From contig QHSP01000036.1 of NCBI GenBank assembly GCA_003220495.1, positions 1 through 64,000 on the forward strand: DNA of 64,000 nt, read 5' to 3'. Below, in pieces: positions 54,931-63,182 of this stretch (position 1 is the first letter of the stretch; every line of letters starts with the position of its first letter). Source of the stretch: Candidatus Rokuibacteriota bacterium (GTDB lineage: Bacteria; Methylomirabilota; Methylomirabilia; Rokubacteriales; CSP1-6). Under the pieces are notes generated by a model that was not told where the DNA came from, did not search any database, and saw only the letters and a list, made by a program, of their open reading frames with translations. A program made the translations under genes and the position numbers.

Positions 54931-55488
54931 GTGGCGAGACTACCGTTGGCGACCAGAGAGAGTGTTCCGGACACGCAGCGGACCACCTTCGACGAGATGG
55001 TGAAAGGCCTCGGGGCCGTCCCCCGCTATGGCCCAGGCTCCGTCCTGATCCACGTGCCGAAGGCGCACCAGTGGGCCACCCTGCTGAACCACTACCTGCG
55101 CGAAGAATCCTCGCTGACCAAGAAGATCCAGGAGCTCGCCATGCTGGTGACCGCGCGAGAGCTGGATTGCCAGCACATCTGGAACGCGCATGCGGCCTCC
55201 GCGCGCAAAGCCGGGGTGCGAAGCGAGCTCGTCGACGCCCTGCGCGACCGCAAGGAGCTTCCGGCCCTCGCTGCCGACGAGGCGGCGGTGGTGCACTACG
55301 GCCGCGAATTCTTCAGGACCCACCGTGTCAGCCGGGGCGCGTTCCAGGCGGCGCTCGAGCAGTTCGGCCGGCAGGGCGTGGTCGAGCTGGGCCTGGTCAT
55401 GGGGAACTACAGTCTCCTGGCGCTGCTCATCAACTCGTTCGACACCGACTTGCCGCCGGATCGGACCGAGCCGCTCCTCCCCGTCTAG
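54931..55488 (+). CDS. Carboxymuconolactone decarboxylase-like protein (copy 2)
   Basis: The protein has 185 residues when started at GTG 54931, which has GGGAG six bases upstream and makes the N-terminus ('MARLPLATRESV') align with the paralogue at 49293 ('MARIALVTREQI'). The central motif is 'ARELDCQHIWNAHAASARKAGV', again without the second cysteine of CxxC. Two diverged copies in one operon suggest a hetero-oligomer or two steps on related substrates. An ATG two codons earlier is possible. Confidence 0.87.
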   Translation: MARLPLATRESVPDTQRTTFDEMVKGLGAVPRYGPGSVLIHVPKAHQWATLLNHYLREESSLTKKIQELAMLVTARELDCQHIWNAHAASARKAGVRSELVDALRDRKELPALAADEAAVVHYGREFFRTHRVSRGAFQAALEQFGRQGVVELGLVMGNYSLLALLINSFDTDLPPDRTEPLLPV

Positions 55489-55591
55489 AACGCCCGTACC
55501 GAGTTTCACGCGCACGTCGCGCGATCGTCGCCCGAAATCAGTCGGGCGCGATCGCGTCGACCTCGTCTCAAGAAATGGCGAGTCTCCATCC

Positions 55592-58219
55592 TCACTGGCG
55601 GCCAACGGCGCCTGTGAACACCCGCTGGAGGTAAACGCTTTCGGCGAAAGCGGCGCGGGCCACGGCGGGATCGAGGGCGACGCGGAACACGCGCGTCGCC
55701 TGCGACGACGGCGCGGCGTAGTGGACGAAGGCGGGGTCGCGATAGATCCCGGCGAGCAGAGCGAGATGACGCGGGAGCCCCTCGAGCCCGGGGCGCGGCC
55801 GGCCATCTACGAAACACGCCGGACACCACGAAGGCGCGCGGCTCGGGTCGAACAGGCGGGTGAGCAGAAGGTGATCGAGGGGTTGCGCGGCGCCCGCGTA
55901 CTCCTGGATCGGGTAGTCGTCGGTGGCCGGCGGGTACGGCTCGGTGGCTGCCGACAACGTGTCGGCGGTGGCGACGAACGTGCCCACGAGCTCCGTGAGA
56001 GTGCCGAGCTGGATGCGAGCGAGATCTTCGCGCAACCGGGGCGCGGCCGCGAGCCTGGCCTCGACGCGCGCCGGATCGATCGCCGGCGGTCCGCCGTTCC
56101 TTCCCATGAGGATGAGCTCGTCCATCCACCCCGAGAGCAGGACCGCCTGTGGGAAAATGTCGATGAAGGCGCGGACCATCGACAGCGCCGTCGCGGGCGG
56201 CACCTGCGACACCGGCAGCCACTGCGTGAGGTAGCCGCCCGGCCGGAGGCGGCTTCGCGCGAGCTCGTAGAACTCCCGCGAGTAGAGCGACCCGACGCCG
56301 GCGAACGCGATCGGCGGCGGCTCCAGCGTGATGAGGTCGAAGGTCGCTGGAGGTCGCATCTTCAGGTGCTGGCGCCCGTCGTTCACGAAGACGGTGACGT
56401 TGGCGTTCCGGTGCACCCGGCCGTTGGTGGCCGCGAAGTAGTCGGCGTGCGCAAGGACGGTGCGTGATGTGTCGACCACCTCGAGCCGGCGTAACGAGGG
56501 ATGCAGGCTCGCGGCGTGAGCCGTGTTCCCGACGCCGAAGCAGATGACCAGCACCGATTCGGGCGTGTCCAGCGACAGCAGTGGGATGTGCACGAAGGCC
56601 CGCATGTAACGCTGGGCTGGCACGCTCGTGCTCGACATCGCATGGCCATTGGTGAACAGCATGCGTCCCTCGCCTGGCATCTCTGTCACGGTCACCACGT
56701 CGGTGATGCCCTCGCTCACCACCAACCGCTGCTCGCTCGGCCGCAGGGGCCAGAGCGTGCGATTGACGAGGAAGTCGGCGGGCAGACGCGCCCACACGAT
56801 CACCGCAACTCCGAGCGCGAGCACGGAGCCCGCCGCCACCGCAGCCACCCGGCGCTTCCGCGGCGCGCGTGCCGAGCTTGCGGCTACGCAGAGCGGGACG
56901 ATGCCGAGCAGGACCGCCAGGGCCAGGACGGTCACGGTCCGCTGCACGCCGAGCGCGGGGAGGAGCCAGAAGCCGACGGCCAGAGAGCCCACCACGGCGC
57001 CGACGGTGTTGGCGACATAGAGCAGCCCCGCGCGGCGACCGACCACTTGCTCGGCGTCCTGGGCGATTGCGTTCGCCAGTGGATAGGCGAACCCCATCAT
57101 CAGCGCCGGAACCCCCAGCTCGCGCAGGATGGGAAGGAAGCTCCCCCACAGTCCTTGCGCCGCTGCCGTCCACCCCGACGCCAGCGTGAGCGCCGTCGTC
57201 TGGTGTCCGGCCAGGACGCCACGAGTCTCGGCGGCCATGAGCGCGCCGAGGGCCGAGATGACGAAGACGGCCTGGGCGACGACGTAGAGGACGACCGGAC
57301 GCCCAACGAGCCGGTGGAGGTACCCGCCGGCCAGCGAGCCCAGCCAGATGCCGACGAGGATGACGGTCAGGATGAGGGAGAGCACCGAGCGGAAGCTTCC
57401 GAGCAGCGAGCTGAGATGGCGGAACCACACGATCTCCATTCCCATCGCGGCGAATCCCGAGAGTAGGATGGCGACAGCCGTCAGCGAGAACGGTACCTTC
57501 ACCACGCTGACGTCCATCGTGTCGGCCGCGGTGATCGCGTCGGGCAATTCAGCGGCCGCAGATCTGGATGCGGCAGATGTCCTCACGGCCAGGCGGAGCG
57601 CGCCGATGGCCGCCACGAGATTCAGGCCCACGGCGCTCAGCTGCGTCACCCACAGGCCGGCGCTCGGGATGAACGCCCAATCGGTGAGGAAGCACCCGAC
57701 GGCGGCGCCCGCGGTGTTGACGCCGTAGAGGATGCCGATCCTCCAGCCCGCGGCTTGGACGTCGCGGCGGACGAGGTGGCGGATGAGCAGCGTGAGTGTG
57801 CCGCCCATGAGCCCGGTGATCGGCGCCAGCAGCGCCACCGCGATCGCGTAGCGGGCGACCAGGGACATCGGAGTCGGCGCGTACCAGCCGCCGGGACCCG
57901 GCGCGTACGCCGAGATCGTCGCGGAGAGATCGCCGAGCCGGGGCAGCAGCGCCGAGATCCCGAGCCCGAGAACGGCGATGGCCGCCTCGGCGTATCCATA
58001 CGCACGGAGCAGTACGCCAGGCTCGTCGAGGTAGTGGCGATCGGCCCAGCGTCCGGCCACGTAGCTGCCGGCTCCGAGCCCGCACATGAACACGGCGAGG
58101 ACGAGCGACGTGGAGTAGACGGTGTTGCCGAAGACGTTGCCGAACTCGCGCACCCAGACGATCTGATACATGAGGCCGGCCGCCCCGGAACAGAAGAAGA
58201 GGACATAGAGACGAGCCAT
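55592..58219 (-). CDS. Membrane-fused spermidine-synthase-like protein (875 aa)
   Basis: The N-terminal about 480 residues carry a dozen or more hydrophobic spans in an MFS-like arrangement ('FFCSGAAGLMYQIVWVREFG', 'LAVFMCGLGAGSYVAGRWAD'). The C-terminal part is a spermidine-synthase/SAM-type Rossmann domain with 'SEGITDVVTVTE', 'VLVICFGVGNTAHAASLHP' and 'EVVDTSRTVL' followed by 'FDLITLEPPPIAFAG'. The polyamine-synthase gatekeeper sequence is altered ('LEPPP'). A short cysteine-containing tail segment ('WCPACFVDG') follows. Such fusions are widespread but uncharacterised; they may transfer an aminopropyl or other group to an exported molecule. Confidence 0.85.
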   Translation of the reverse strand: MARLYVLFFCSGAAGLMYQIVWVREFGNVFGNTVYSTSLVLAVFMCGLGAGSYVAGRWADRHYLDEPGVLLRAYGYAEAAIAVLGLGISALLPRLGDLSATISAYAPGPGGWYAPTPMSLVARYAIAVALLAPITGLMGGTLTLLIRHLVRRDVQAAGWRIGILYGVNTAGAAVGCFLTDWAFIPSAGLWVTQLSAVGLNLVAAIGALRLAVRTSAASRSAAAELPDAITAADTMDVSVVKVPFSLTAVAILLSGFAAMGMEIVWFRHLSSLLGSFRSVLSLILTVILVGIWLGSLAGGYLHRLVGRPVVLYVVAQAVFVISALGALMAAETRGVLAGHQTTALTLASGWTAAAQGLWGSFLPILRELGVPALMMGFAYPLANAIAQDAEQVVGRRAGLLYVANTVGAVVGSLAVGFWLLPALGVQRTVTVLALAVLLGIVPLCVAASSARAPRKRRVAAVAAGSVLALGVAVIVWARLPADFLVNRTLWPLRPSEQRLVVSEGITDVVTVTEMPGEGRMLFTNGHAMSSTSVPAQRYMRAFVHIPLLSLDTPESVLVICFGVGNTAHAASLHPSLRRLEVVDTSRTVLAHADYFAATNGRVHRNANVTVFVNDGRQHLKMRPPATFDLITLEPPPIAFAGVGSLYSREFYELARSRLRPGGYLTQWLPVSQVPPATALSMVRAFIDIFPQAVLLSGWMDELILMGRNGGPPAIDPARVEARLAAAPRLREDLARIQLGTLTELVGTFVATADTLSAATEPYPPATDDYPIQEYAGAAQPLDHLLLTRLFDPSRAPSWCPACFVDGRPRPGLEGLPRHLALLAGIYRDPAFVHYAAPSSQATRVFRVALDPAVARAAFAESVYLQRVFTGAVGRQ

Positions 58220-58331
58220 ACTTGTATTCTCTGGTACGCCGCCCGGCGCACCTTCGTAAAGAATGTCTCGCCGTTCTGGCGCGGCGGGCGCGACCGGATC
58301 GATACTGCTGCCGGTGGCGGCGTCTCTTTCT

Positions 58332-58350
58332 CAACGCCTATTTGGCGTTG
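58332..58350. terminator. Hairpin between the VOC gene and the spermidine-synthase-like gene
   Basis: Seven-base arms CAACGCC and GGCGTTG enclose a five-base loop, 57 bases past the VOC stop on the minus strand. No U-run follows, so terminator function is tentative. Confidence 0.45.
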
Positions 58351-58406
58351 TGGAAGAAGCCGCGAGCGGATGGAGCCGACGGCTCGGAAAAGAGGCGCCC
58401 GTCCGT

Positions 58407-59030
58407 CTAGCGCGCCCCGCGCGGAGTCTCGGCGCGCATGTCCATGGGCGTCTTACCGGGCGGGAGCTGCGGGCGCCGCACCAGGTCGTCGAACGCGCGG
58501 CCGGCCTCGTAGTCGCGGATCATCTGCTCCGGGTCGAAGATGACGCCGATGGGGTTCTCGGCGAACTCCGGGCCCTTCAGGTACGCGTGGGCCTCGTCCA
58601 TGGTGGCGAAGATGTCGATCTGCAGCTCGACGCGCAGGCCGTCGGGGTCGCGATAGTACATGGAGATCGTCGGCCCGTGGTTGATGCAGCGCGCGGGCTC
58701 GATCCCGCTGGCCTTGAGCCGCCGGTAGGTCGACAGGAGCTCGCCCAGACCGGAATAGGTGTAGGCGATGTGGTGCACGCCCGCGGCCGCCGGATCCGGC
58801 TCCGGACTGCCGGGGTTGTTGATGACAGCGACGCGATGGTGCTCGTCGTCGTAGGTCAGGAACGCGATGAAATCGTTGCGGAAGGCCACGCGCGCCTGGA
58901 GCACGGTGGCGTACCAGGCGATCACGGCGTCGAACTTGGCGGTCTTGAGAACGACGTGGGCGAACTTCTCCGGGGAGATCCGCTGCGAGGACGCCGGGAG
59001 AACCCGGGTCCCGGTAGTCACTGTGCTCAT
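58407..59030 (-). CDS. VOC-family metalloprotein (extradiol dioxygenase/glyoxalase-like)
   Basis: The 207-residue vicinal-oxygen-chelate fold keeps a 2-His-1-Glu metal set: H25 in 'FAHVVLKT', H87 in 'GVHHIAYTY' and E135 in 'RVELQID'. 'YYRDPDGLRVEL' is the standard closing strand. It resembles one-module biphenyl-2,3-diol-type dioxygenases, usually iron-dependent, but the substrate is unknown. AAGGAG six bases before ATG 59030 sets the start. The tail beyond residue 165 is specific to this subgroup. Confidence 0.88.
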   Translation of the reverse strand: MSTVTTGTRVLPASSQRISPEKFAHVVLKTAKFDAVIAWYATVLQARVAFRNDFIAFLTYDDEHHRVAVINNPGSPEPDPAAAGVHHIAYTYSGLGELLSTYRRLKASGIEPARCINHGPTISMYYRDPDGLRVELQIDIFATMDEAHAYLKGPEFAENPIGVIFDPEQMIRDYEAGRAFDDLVRRPQLPPGKTPMDMRAETPRGAR

Positions 59031-59164
59031 CGCACGCTCCTTGCTGTCGGGAAGCTCCCGACGGGTCCGGCCGCGACGCGCCCCAGCCGGGCGCTTCACC
59101 AGAGTATTCTAGCCAGCACGGCGGCGATCGGCACGCCCAAATTGCCCTCGGGGCGAGGTGAGCC

Positions 59165-60205
59165 ATGAAACGAGTGTTGATGCTGACCGGCGACGTCAAC
59201 CTCATGAACGTCACCGACGCGCAGGTGCCGTTCGCGCGCATCAAGGACACGCTCCGCCGGGCCGACGTGCTGTTCGGCAATCTGGAGTGCTGCTTCTACG
59301 AGCCCGTCGACGGCCATTCGCTGGAGCACGAGGGCTTTCACGCGCCGCTGGCCTCGGCCGGGGCGCTCGTCGGCGGCGGCTTTCGCGCGGTCGGCACGGC
59401 CAACAACGTGAACTACGGCGAGGAGGCGATCCGCTCGTCGCTCCGGCGGCTCGCGAGCGTCGGCATTCCCGGCACCGGCGCGGGCGTGGATCGCCGGTCC
59501 GCGCGCGCTCCGGCGATCGTCACTCACGAGGGCCTGCGTTTCGGGTTCCTGCAGCGGACATCGGTCTACTGGGCCACCGGCCACGAGGCCACCGACGAGT
59601 CCCCGGGCGTCGCCGTGCTCACGGGACGCACCGCGTACGAGCCGCTGCTCCAGACGCGGCGCGCCGGCCTGCCGCCCGCGAATCGTCCCGGGCTGCCCCC
59701 GGCGATCATCACCTGGGCGGACGCCAGGTCGCTCGCCGAGTTCACGAGCGAAGTTCGCGCGCTGCGGGCCCAGGCCGACATCGTGGTCGCCTCCCATCAC
59801 TGGGGACTGTTCGAGGATGTCCTCGACTATCAGGTCGAGATCGCCCACGCCGCGATCGACGCCGGCGCCGACGTGGTCATGGGCCACGGGCCGCACTACG
59901 CGTGCTCGGTCGAGATGTATCGCGGCAAGCCCGTCTTCTACGGGCTCGGCAGCTTCTCGTTCCACACCGGGCACGGTGGCCGGGCACATGGAGACTGGGT
60001 CGGCATGCTGGCCCGTCTCACCTTCGACGACTCCGAGCTCCTCGAGGTCGCGTTCTCGCTGGTGCGCCACAACGAGCGCAACGAGACCTACGTCTGCGAC
60101 CTCGGACAGGACAAGGAGGCGGTGGAGCAAATCACGCGACGGTGCGACAAGCTCGGCACCGCGCTCGCGATCCGCGATAGCGAGATGATCGTATGGAAGG
60201 CGTGA
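59165..60205 (+). CDS. CapA/PgsA-like metallophosphoesterase-fold protein
   Basis: The 346-residue protein starts with 'LMLTGDVNLM', the first metal motif of the CapA family, and continues with 'LFGNLECCFYEP' near residue 36, 'VASHHWGLFEDVLDYQVEIAHAAIDAGAD' in pieces near residue 205, and 'GHGPHYACSVEMYRGKPVFYGLGSFSFH' in pieces after it. CapA/PgsA proteins take part in poly-gamma-glutamate capsule assembly, but this one has no signal peptide or membrane anchor and no cap/pgs partner genes, so a cytosolic phosphoesterase-like role is as likely. A GAGG site precedes the ATG. Confidence 0.87.
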   Translation: MKRVLMLTGDVNLMNVTDAQVPFARIKDTLRRADVLFGNLECCFYEPVDGHSLEHEGFHAPLASAGALVGGGFRAVGTANNVNYGEEAIRSSLRRLASVGIPGTGAGVDRRSARAPAIVTHEGLRFGFLQRTSVYWATGHEATDESPGVAVLTGRTAYEPLLQTRRAGLPPANRPGLPPAIITWADARSLAEFTSEVRALRAQADIVVASHHWGLFEDVLDYQVEIAHAAIDAGADVVMGHGPHYACSVEMYRGKPVFYGLGSFSFHTGHGGRAHGDWVGMLARLTFDDSELLEVAFSLVRHNERNETYVCDLGQDKEAVEQITRRCDKLGTALAIRDSEMIVWKA

Positions 60206-60221
60206 GCGGGTCAGCGCGGGC

Positions 60222-61427
60222 TTATCCGCACTCGGCGATCTTGAACTCGACCCTCCGATCGAGCGCGTCACGCGCATCGTCGGTTCCGGTGCCCACGAGG
60301 TTCTCGCGGAAGCCCATCCCTGACGCTTTCGTGCGGGAGGCGAGCTCCGGCGCTTCCGTGTCGAGGCGCTTCTTGATGTAAGCGGCGCGCTGCAAGGAGA
60401 GACGGTCGTTGTACGCCTGCGATCCGGTCAGGCTCGTGTGGCCCACCACGTTCATGCACACCTTGGCCACCGCCGCCTGCCGCGCGATCTGGCGCAGCCA
60501 GAAGCTGTACGGCCCGCTCACTTGAGAATCGGACCAGAAGTTGGTCGTCCCAGGATTGAACAGGAACTTCACGCCGAGGTTGTTGCTGCTCAGCCCCAGC
60601 GCGACCACCTTGCCGAAAGCGTCTTCTGCGTCGTTCGCGCGCCCGAGCTTCCACGAGGCGAGGTAGATTCCGTTGAGCACGCGCAGCTGCTCGCCCCCGG
60701 GCTTGGCCGCCGCGTTCTGGTAGAGCGCGAGCGCGTCCTGGTAGCTGTCGTTGTTGTAGGCGACGGTCGCCTCGCTGACGGTGGTCGCCGTGGCCACGCG
60801 CTCGAAGTAGACCGGGTCCGCCGGCCGACCGGGCGGCGTCTGGGAGGTGACGATGTAGCCGTCGACCACCTTGTCCTTCACCACGATTGGGCTGTCGCGG
60901 TAGTAGGGCGTGGGATTCGTATCCAGCCCCTCGTCGCGCGCCCGCGACGACGCCTGCGCCACGACCGTCCCGTCCTTCAGATCCGTCAGCGCCAGGTTGA
61001 TCTGGAACACCTGCGGGGCCCGCGCTTGGCTGCTGGCGATGCGCGTCATCGTCCCGGTCAACAGATACTGCGCCTTGCTGAGGTTGGCGACCTGGAAGGG
61101 CATGACGTCGAACTGCGAAGAGCTGCTCCCGAGCCGGTCCGCCACCCGTTGCTCGAGCAGGCGTGTCGCGCCGGTCTGCTGGCCGGAGGTCGCATCGACC
61201 ATGGGGTCGATGACCACGCCTCGCCGGGCTTCCGTCTGGGTCCCAGGTGCCGGCGGTTTCTGCAGCTGAGCCACCAGACCGTCGGTGGCCACGGTCGCCG
61301 CTTCGTCGAAGCTCCGCTCGGTCGTGTCGCTGGTCGGCGCCGGGATCGGCGGCGGAGGAGTCGGCTTGGCGCACCCGGCGACGATCAGGAGCAAGCTGGC
61401 GCAAGCCGATAGCCTGCGAATCATCAT
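60222..61427 (-). CDS. OmpA-family lipoprotein
   Basis: The 401-residue lipoprotein has lipobox 'LLLIVAGC' (Cys19). It has a proline-rich linker, a central domain of about 250 residues that resembles curli-assembly/CsgG-type or FlgO-like folds ('QYLLTGTMTRIASSQAR', 'LALTDLKDGTVVAQASS'), a TPR-like stretch ('YQDALALYQNAAAKPGG'), and a C-terminal OmpA peptidoglycan-binding domain ('NVVGHTSLTG', 'SLQRAAYIKKRL', 'RRVEFKI'). It likely anchors an outer-membrane assembly to the wall. Its ATG overlaps the stop of the DUF4384-like gene as ATGA, so the two are translated together. Confidence 0.88.
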   Translation of the reverse strand: MMIRRLSACASLLLIVAGCAKPTPPPPIPAPTSDTTERSFDEAATVATDGLVAQLQKPPAPGTQTEARRGVVIDPMVDATSGQQTGATRLLEQRVADRLGSSSSQFDVMPFQVANLSKAQYLLTGTMTRIASSQARAPQVFQINLALTDLKDGTVVAQASSRARDEGLDTNPTPYYRDSPIVVKDKVVDGYIVTSQTPPGRPADPVYFERVATATTVSEATVAYNNDSYQDALALYQNAAAKPGGEQLRVLNGIYLASWKLGRANDAEDAFGKVVALGLSSNNLGVKFLFNPGTTNFWSDSQVSGPYSFWLRQIARQAAVAKVCMNVVGHTSLTGSQAYNDRLSLQRAAYIKKRLDTEAPELASRTKASGMGFRENLVGTGTDDARDALDRRVEFKIAECG

Positions 61428-62308
61428 CGGCAATCCCTTCTGAGGAACGACTGCTCCTCGTCCGTCAATGGCTCACCCAGCGACGCGCGCTCCAAAATAT
61501 CACTGCAGCGGCGCGAGCCCGCATACGTCGGTCGAGCGGCCGGGGCATTCGGGGCCGCGGGGCTGCGGACGGTGTCGCGCGCCCCGGGACTCGACGTCCC
61601 CGCGCTCGAGAAGAAGGCGGCCCCGTAAGACTCCGAACATCTCGCCGCAGGGCCGCAGACGACCTTCCCGGCCAGCGGTCCGAGCACGTCGATGTCGCGC
61701 CGCTCATCGGACACGATCGCGAGGAACTCCGCGTTCGCCGGCCACTGCACGTCGGGCAGCCTCAGCGTCTGCCCCGCCCGGATGCGATTGTTCGTGTCCG
61801 CCGCCCGGGGGAACAGCACCGCCACGAACAGCGCGGCACCGTCGGATTGGTTGGCCGAGGCGGCCAGCACATACACGTAGCCCGGTCTGGAAGCGCCGAT
61901 GCGGACAGCCCCTCGGTCGACCGAAGCCGTCACCGAAAGCCCGCGATCGCGGCCTTCGAAGATCTCGTTCAACATCTGTCTCGGGCCGACGGGCTTGTCG
62001 GGTGCTCGAGGAGACGGCGGGGGCGCGGGCAGGCTGGCCGGCTGCATCACCTCGGGACGGGCCACTTCCCGGGATGTTGGGCCAGAAGCGTTCAGGCGCC
62101 TCTCAGTCCGCGCGAAGAAAAGCCAGCCCGAGCCCATCCCTGCGATGAGCACGGTCCCGACCGCGGCATAAAGCGCCACCCGGCGCCTCCTCGCGCGTTT
62201 CGAGGCCTCGCGCCATCCGGTGATCTCGGACAGCGAGGCGTTCCCGACCGCCTGAGCCGGCATCACAACCGTCGGTTCGCCGTCGTTGGGGTTTGGCGTC
62301 ACGCTCAT
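61424..62308 (-). CDS. Single-span membrane protein with DUF4384-like extracytoplasmic domain
   Basis: The 294-residue protein has a cytoplasmic N-terminus of about 43 residues ending in a run of basic residues, one membrane helix at about 45-63 ('LYAAVGTVLIAGMGSGWLFF'), a proline-rich linker, and a domain ('VRIGASRPGYVYVLAASANQS', 'NNRIRAGQTLRLPD', 'FLAIVSDERRDI') like DUF4384, often found at the end of Ser/Thr kinases and in protein-secretion operons. No kinase is fused here. It works presumably with the OmpA lipoprotein that follows. No clear ribosome site precedes the ATG at 62308. Confidence 0.75.
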   Translation of the reverse strand: MSVTPNPNDGEPTVVMPAQAVGNASLSEITGWREASKRARRRRVALYAAVGTVLIAGMGSGWLFFARTERRLNASGPTSREVARPEVMQPASLPAPPPSPRAPDKPVGPRQMLNEIFEGRDRGLSVTASVDRGAVRIGASRPGYVYVLAASANQSDGAALFVAVLFPRAADTNNRIRAGQTLRLPDVQWPANAEFLAIVSDERRDIDVLGPLAGKVVCGPAARCSESYGAAFFSSAGTSSPGARDTVRSPAAPNAPAARPTYAGSRRCSDILERASLGEPLTDEEQSFLRRDCR

Positions 62309-62341
62309 CGGTAGAGGACCCGGCCCTCAGGTCTTACGCGA

Positions 62342-63073
62342 CTATAGCCCAATACGAGCCTGGGAGGCGTCGGCCGGGACTTCTGCGAGCAGGCGTCCGA
62401 AGGCCGGCAGGCGCTCGGGGCTGTTGAACGCGCGAAGCATCGCCCAGATCGACGCCTGGTTCGTGGTCACGACCGGCTTCTTGAACTCGCGCTCCCAGGC
62501 CGCGATCGACGGCATCGTCGGGAAATTGCCCCCGGGCACCACGAAGAGCTCGATCTCCGGGCGGTCGATCCGGGCGAAGGCATCGCGCGCGTTCTCCGGG
62601 CCGAGCTGGCCGATCGCATACGAGTCGGTCGCGCGAAAGCCCTCGAGCGCGATCGTGTCGAGCCCGTGCTTGGTCTTGAAATACCGCGCGGCTCGCTCGT
62701 TGACCGCGTCCGAGTACGGGGAGACGATCGCGACGCGGCGCGCGCCGAGGGCCTTGACGGCGCGGCCGACTGCCTGCGCCGACGTGATCGCCGGAACGCC
62801 GGCCCCCGCGCTCATCCGCTTGGTGACGACGTCGTCGTAGTCGTCGGCCACGAGGCTCGCAGACGTCTGGGCCAGGATCACCATCTCGACCCTGGCCGTC
62901 CCCAGCAGGTGCGACTGGTAGTCGATGTCCTCGTCCCGGCTGGGCGAGAAGCTTCCGGCGCCGCTCGACTTGAGGCGTCCGACGTGCGCCTGGTAGGCCG
63001 CCGGCAAGAGCCGGCACTCTAGCTCGACCGTCGTGTTCGTGGACGGGATCAGCACGCCGAAATGTCGGGTCAT
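62342..63073 (-). CDS. Asp/Glu racemase-superfamily protein (maleate isomerase/arylmalonate decarboxylase-like) without the catalytic cysteines
   Basis: The 243-residue two-domain fold starts 'FGVLIPSTNTTVE', typical of maleate cis-trans isomerases. The first catalytic cysteine, normally within A-C-T-S, is replaced (A68-Q69-T70-S71). The second, normally C-T-N, is G182-G183-N184. 'VVTTNQASIWAMLRAF' near residue 205 confirms the family. A GGAAAGG site supports the start. The enzyme either uses other residues or has a non-racemase function. Confidence 0.8.
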   Translation of the reverse strand: MTRHFGVLIPSTNTTVELECRLLPAAYQAHVGRLKSSGAGSFSPSRDEDIDYQSHLLGTARVEMVILAQTSASLVADDYDDVVTKRMSAGAGVPAITSAQAVGRAVKALGARRVAIVSPYSDAVNERAARYFKTKHGLDTIALEGFRATDSYAIGQLGPENARDAFARIDRPEIELFVVPGGNFPTMPSIAAWEREFKKPVVTTNQASIWAMLRAFNSPERLPAFGRLLAEVPADASQARIGL

Positions 63074-63182
63074 GTCCAGACGCCTTTCCGGTCACGCCGA
63101 AGAGGCTTGACCATTGCGGGCATCACCTAGAGAGCGGCGGCTCCTTGCGGCACGACGCGAGCTGGGTCGCCGACGGCTCGCC

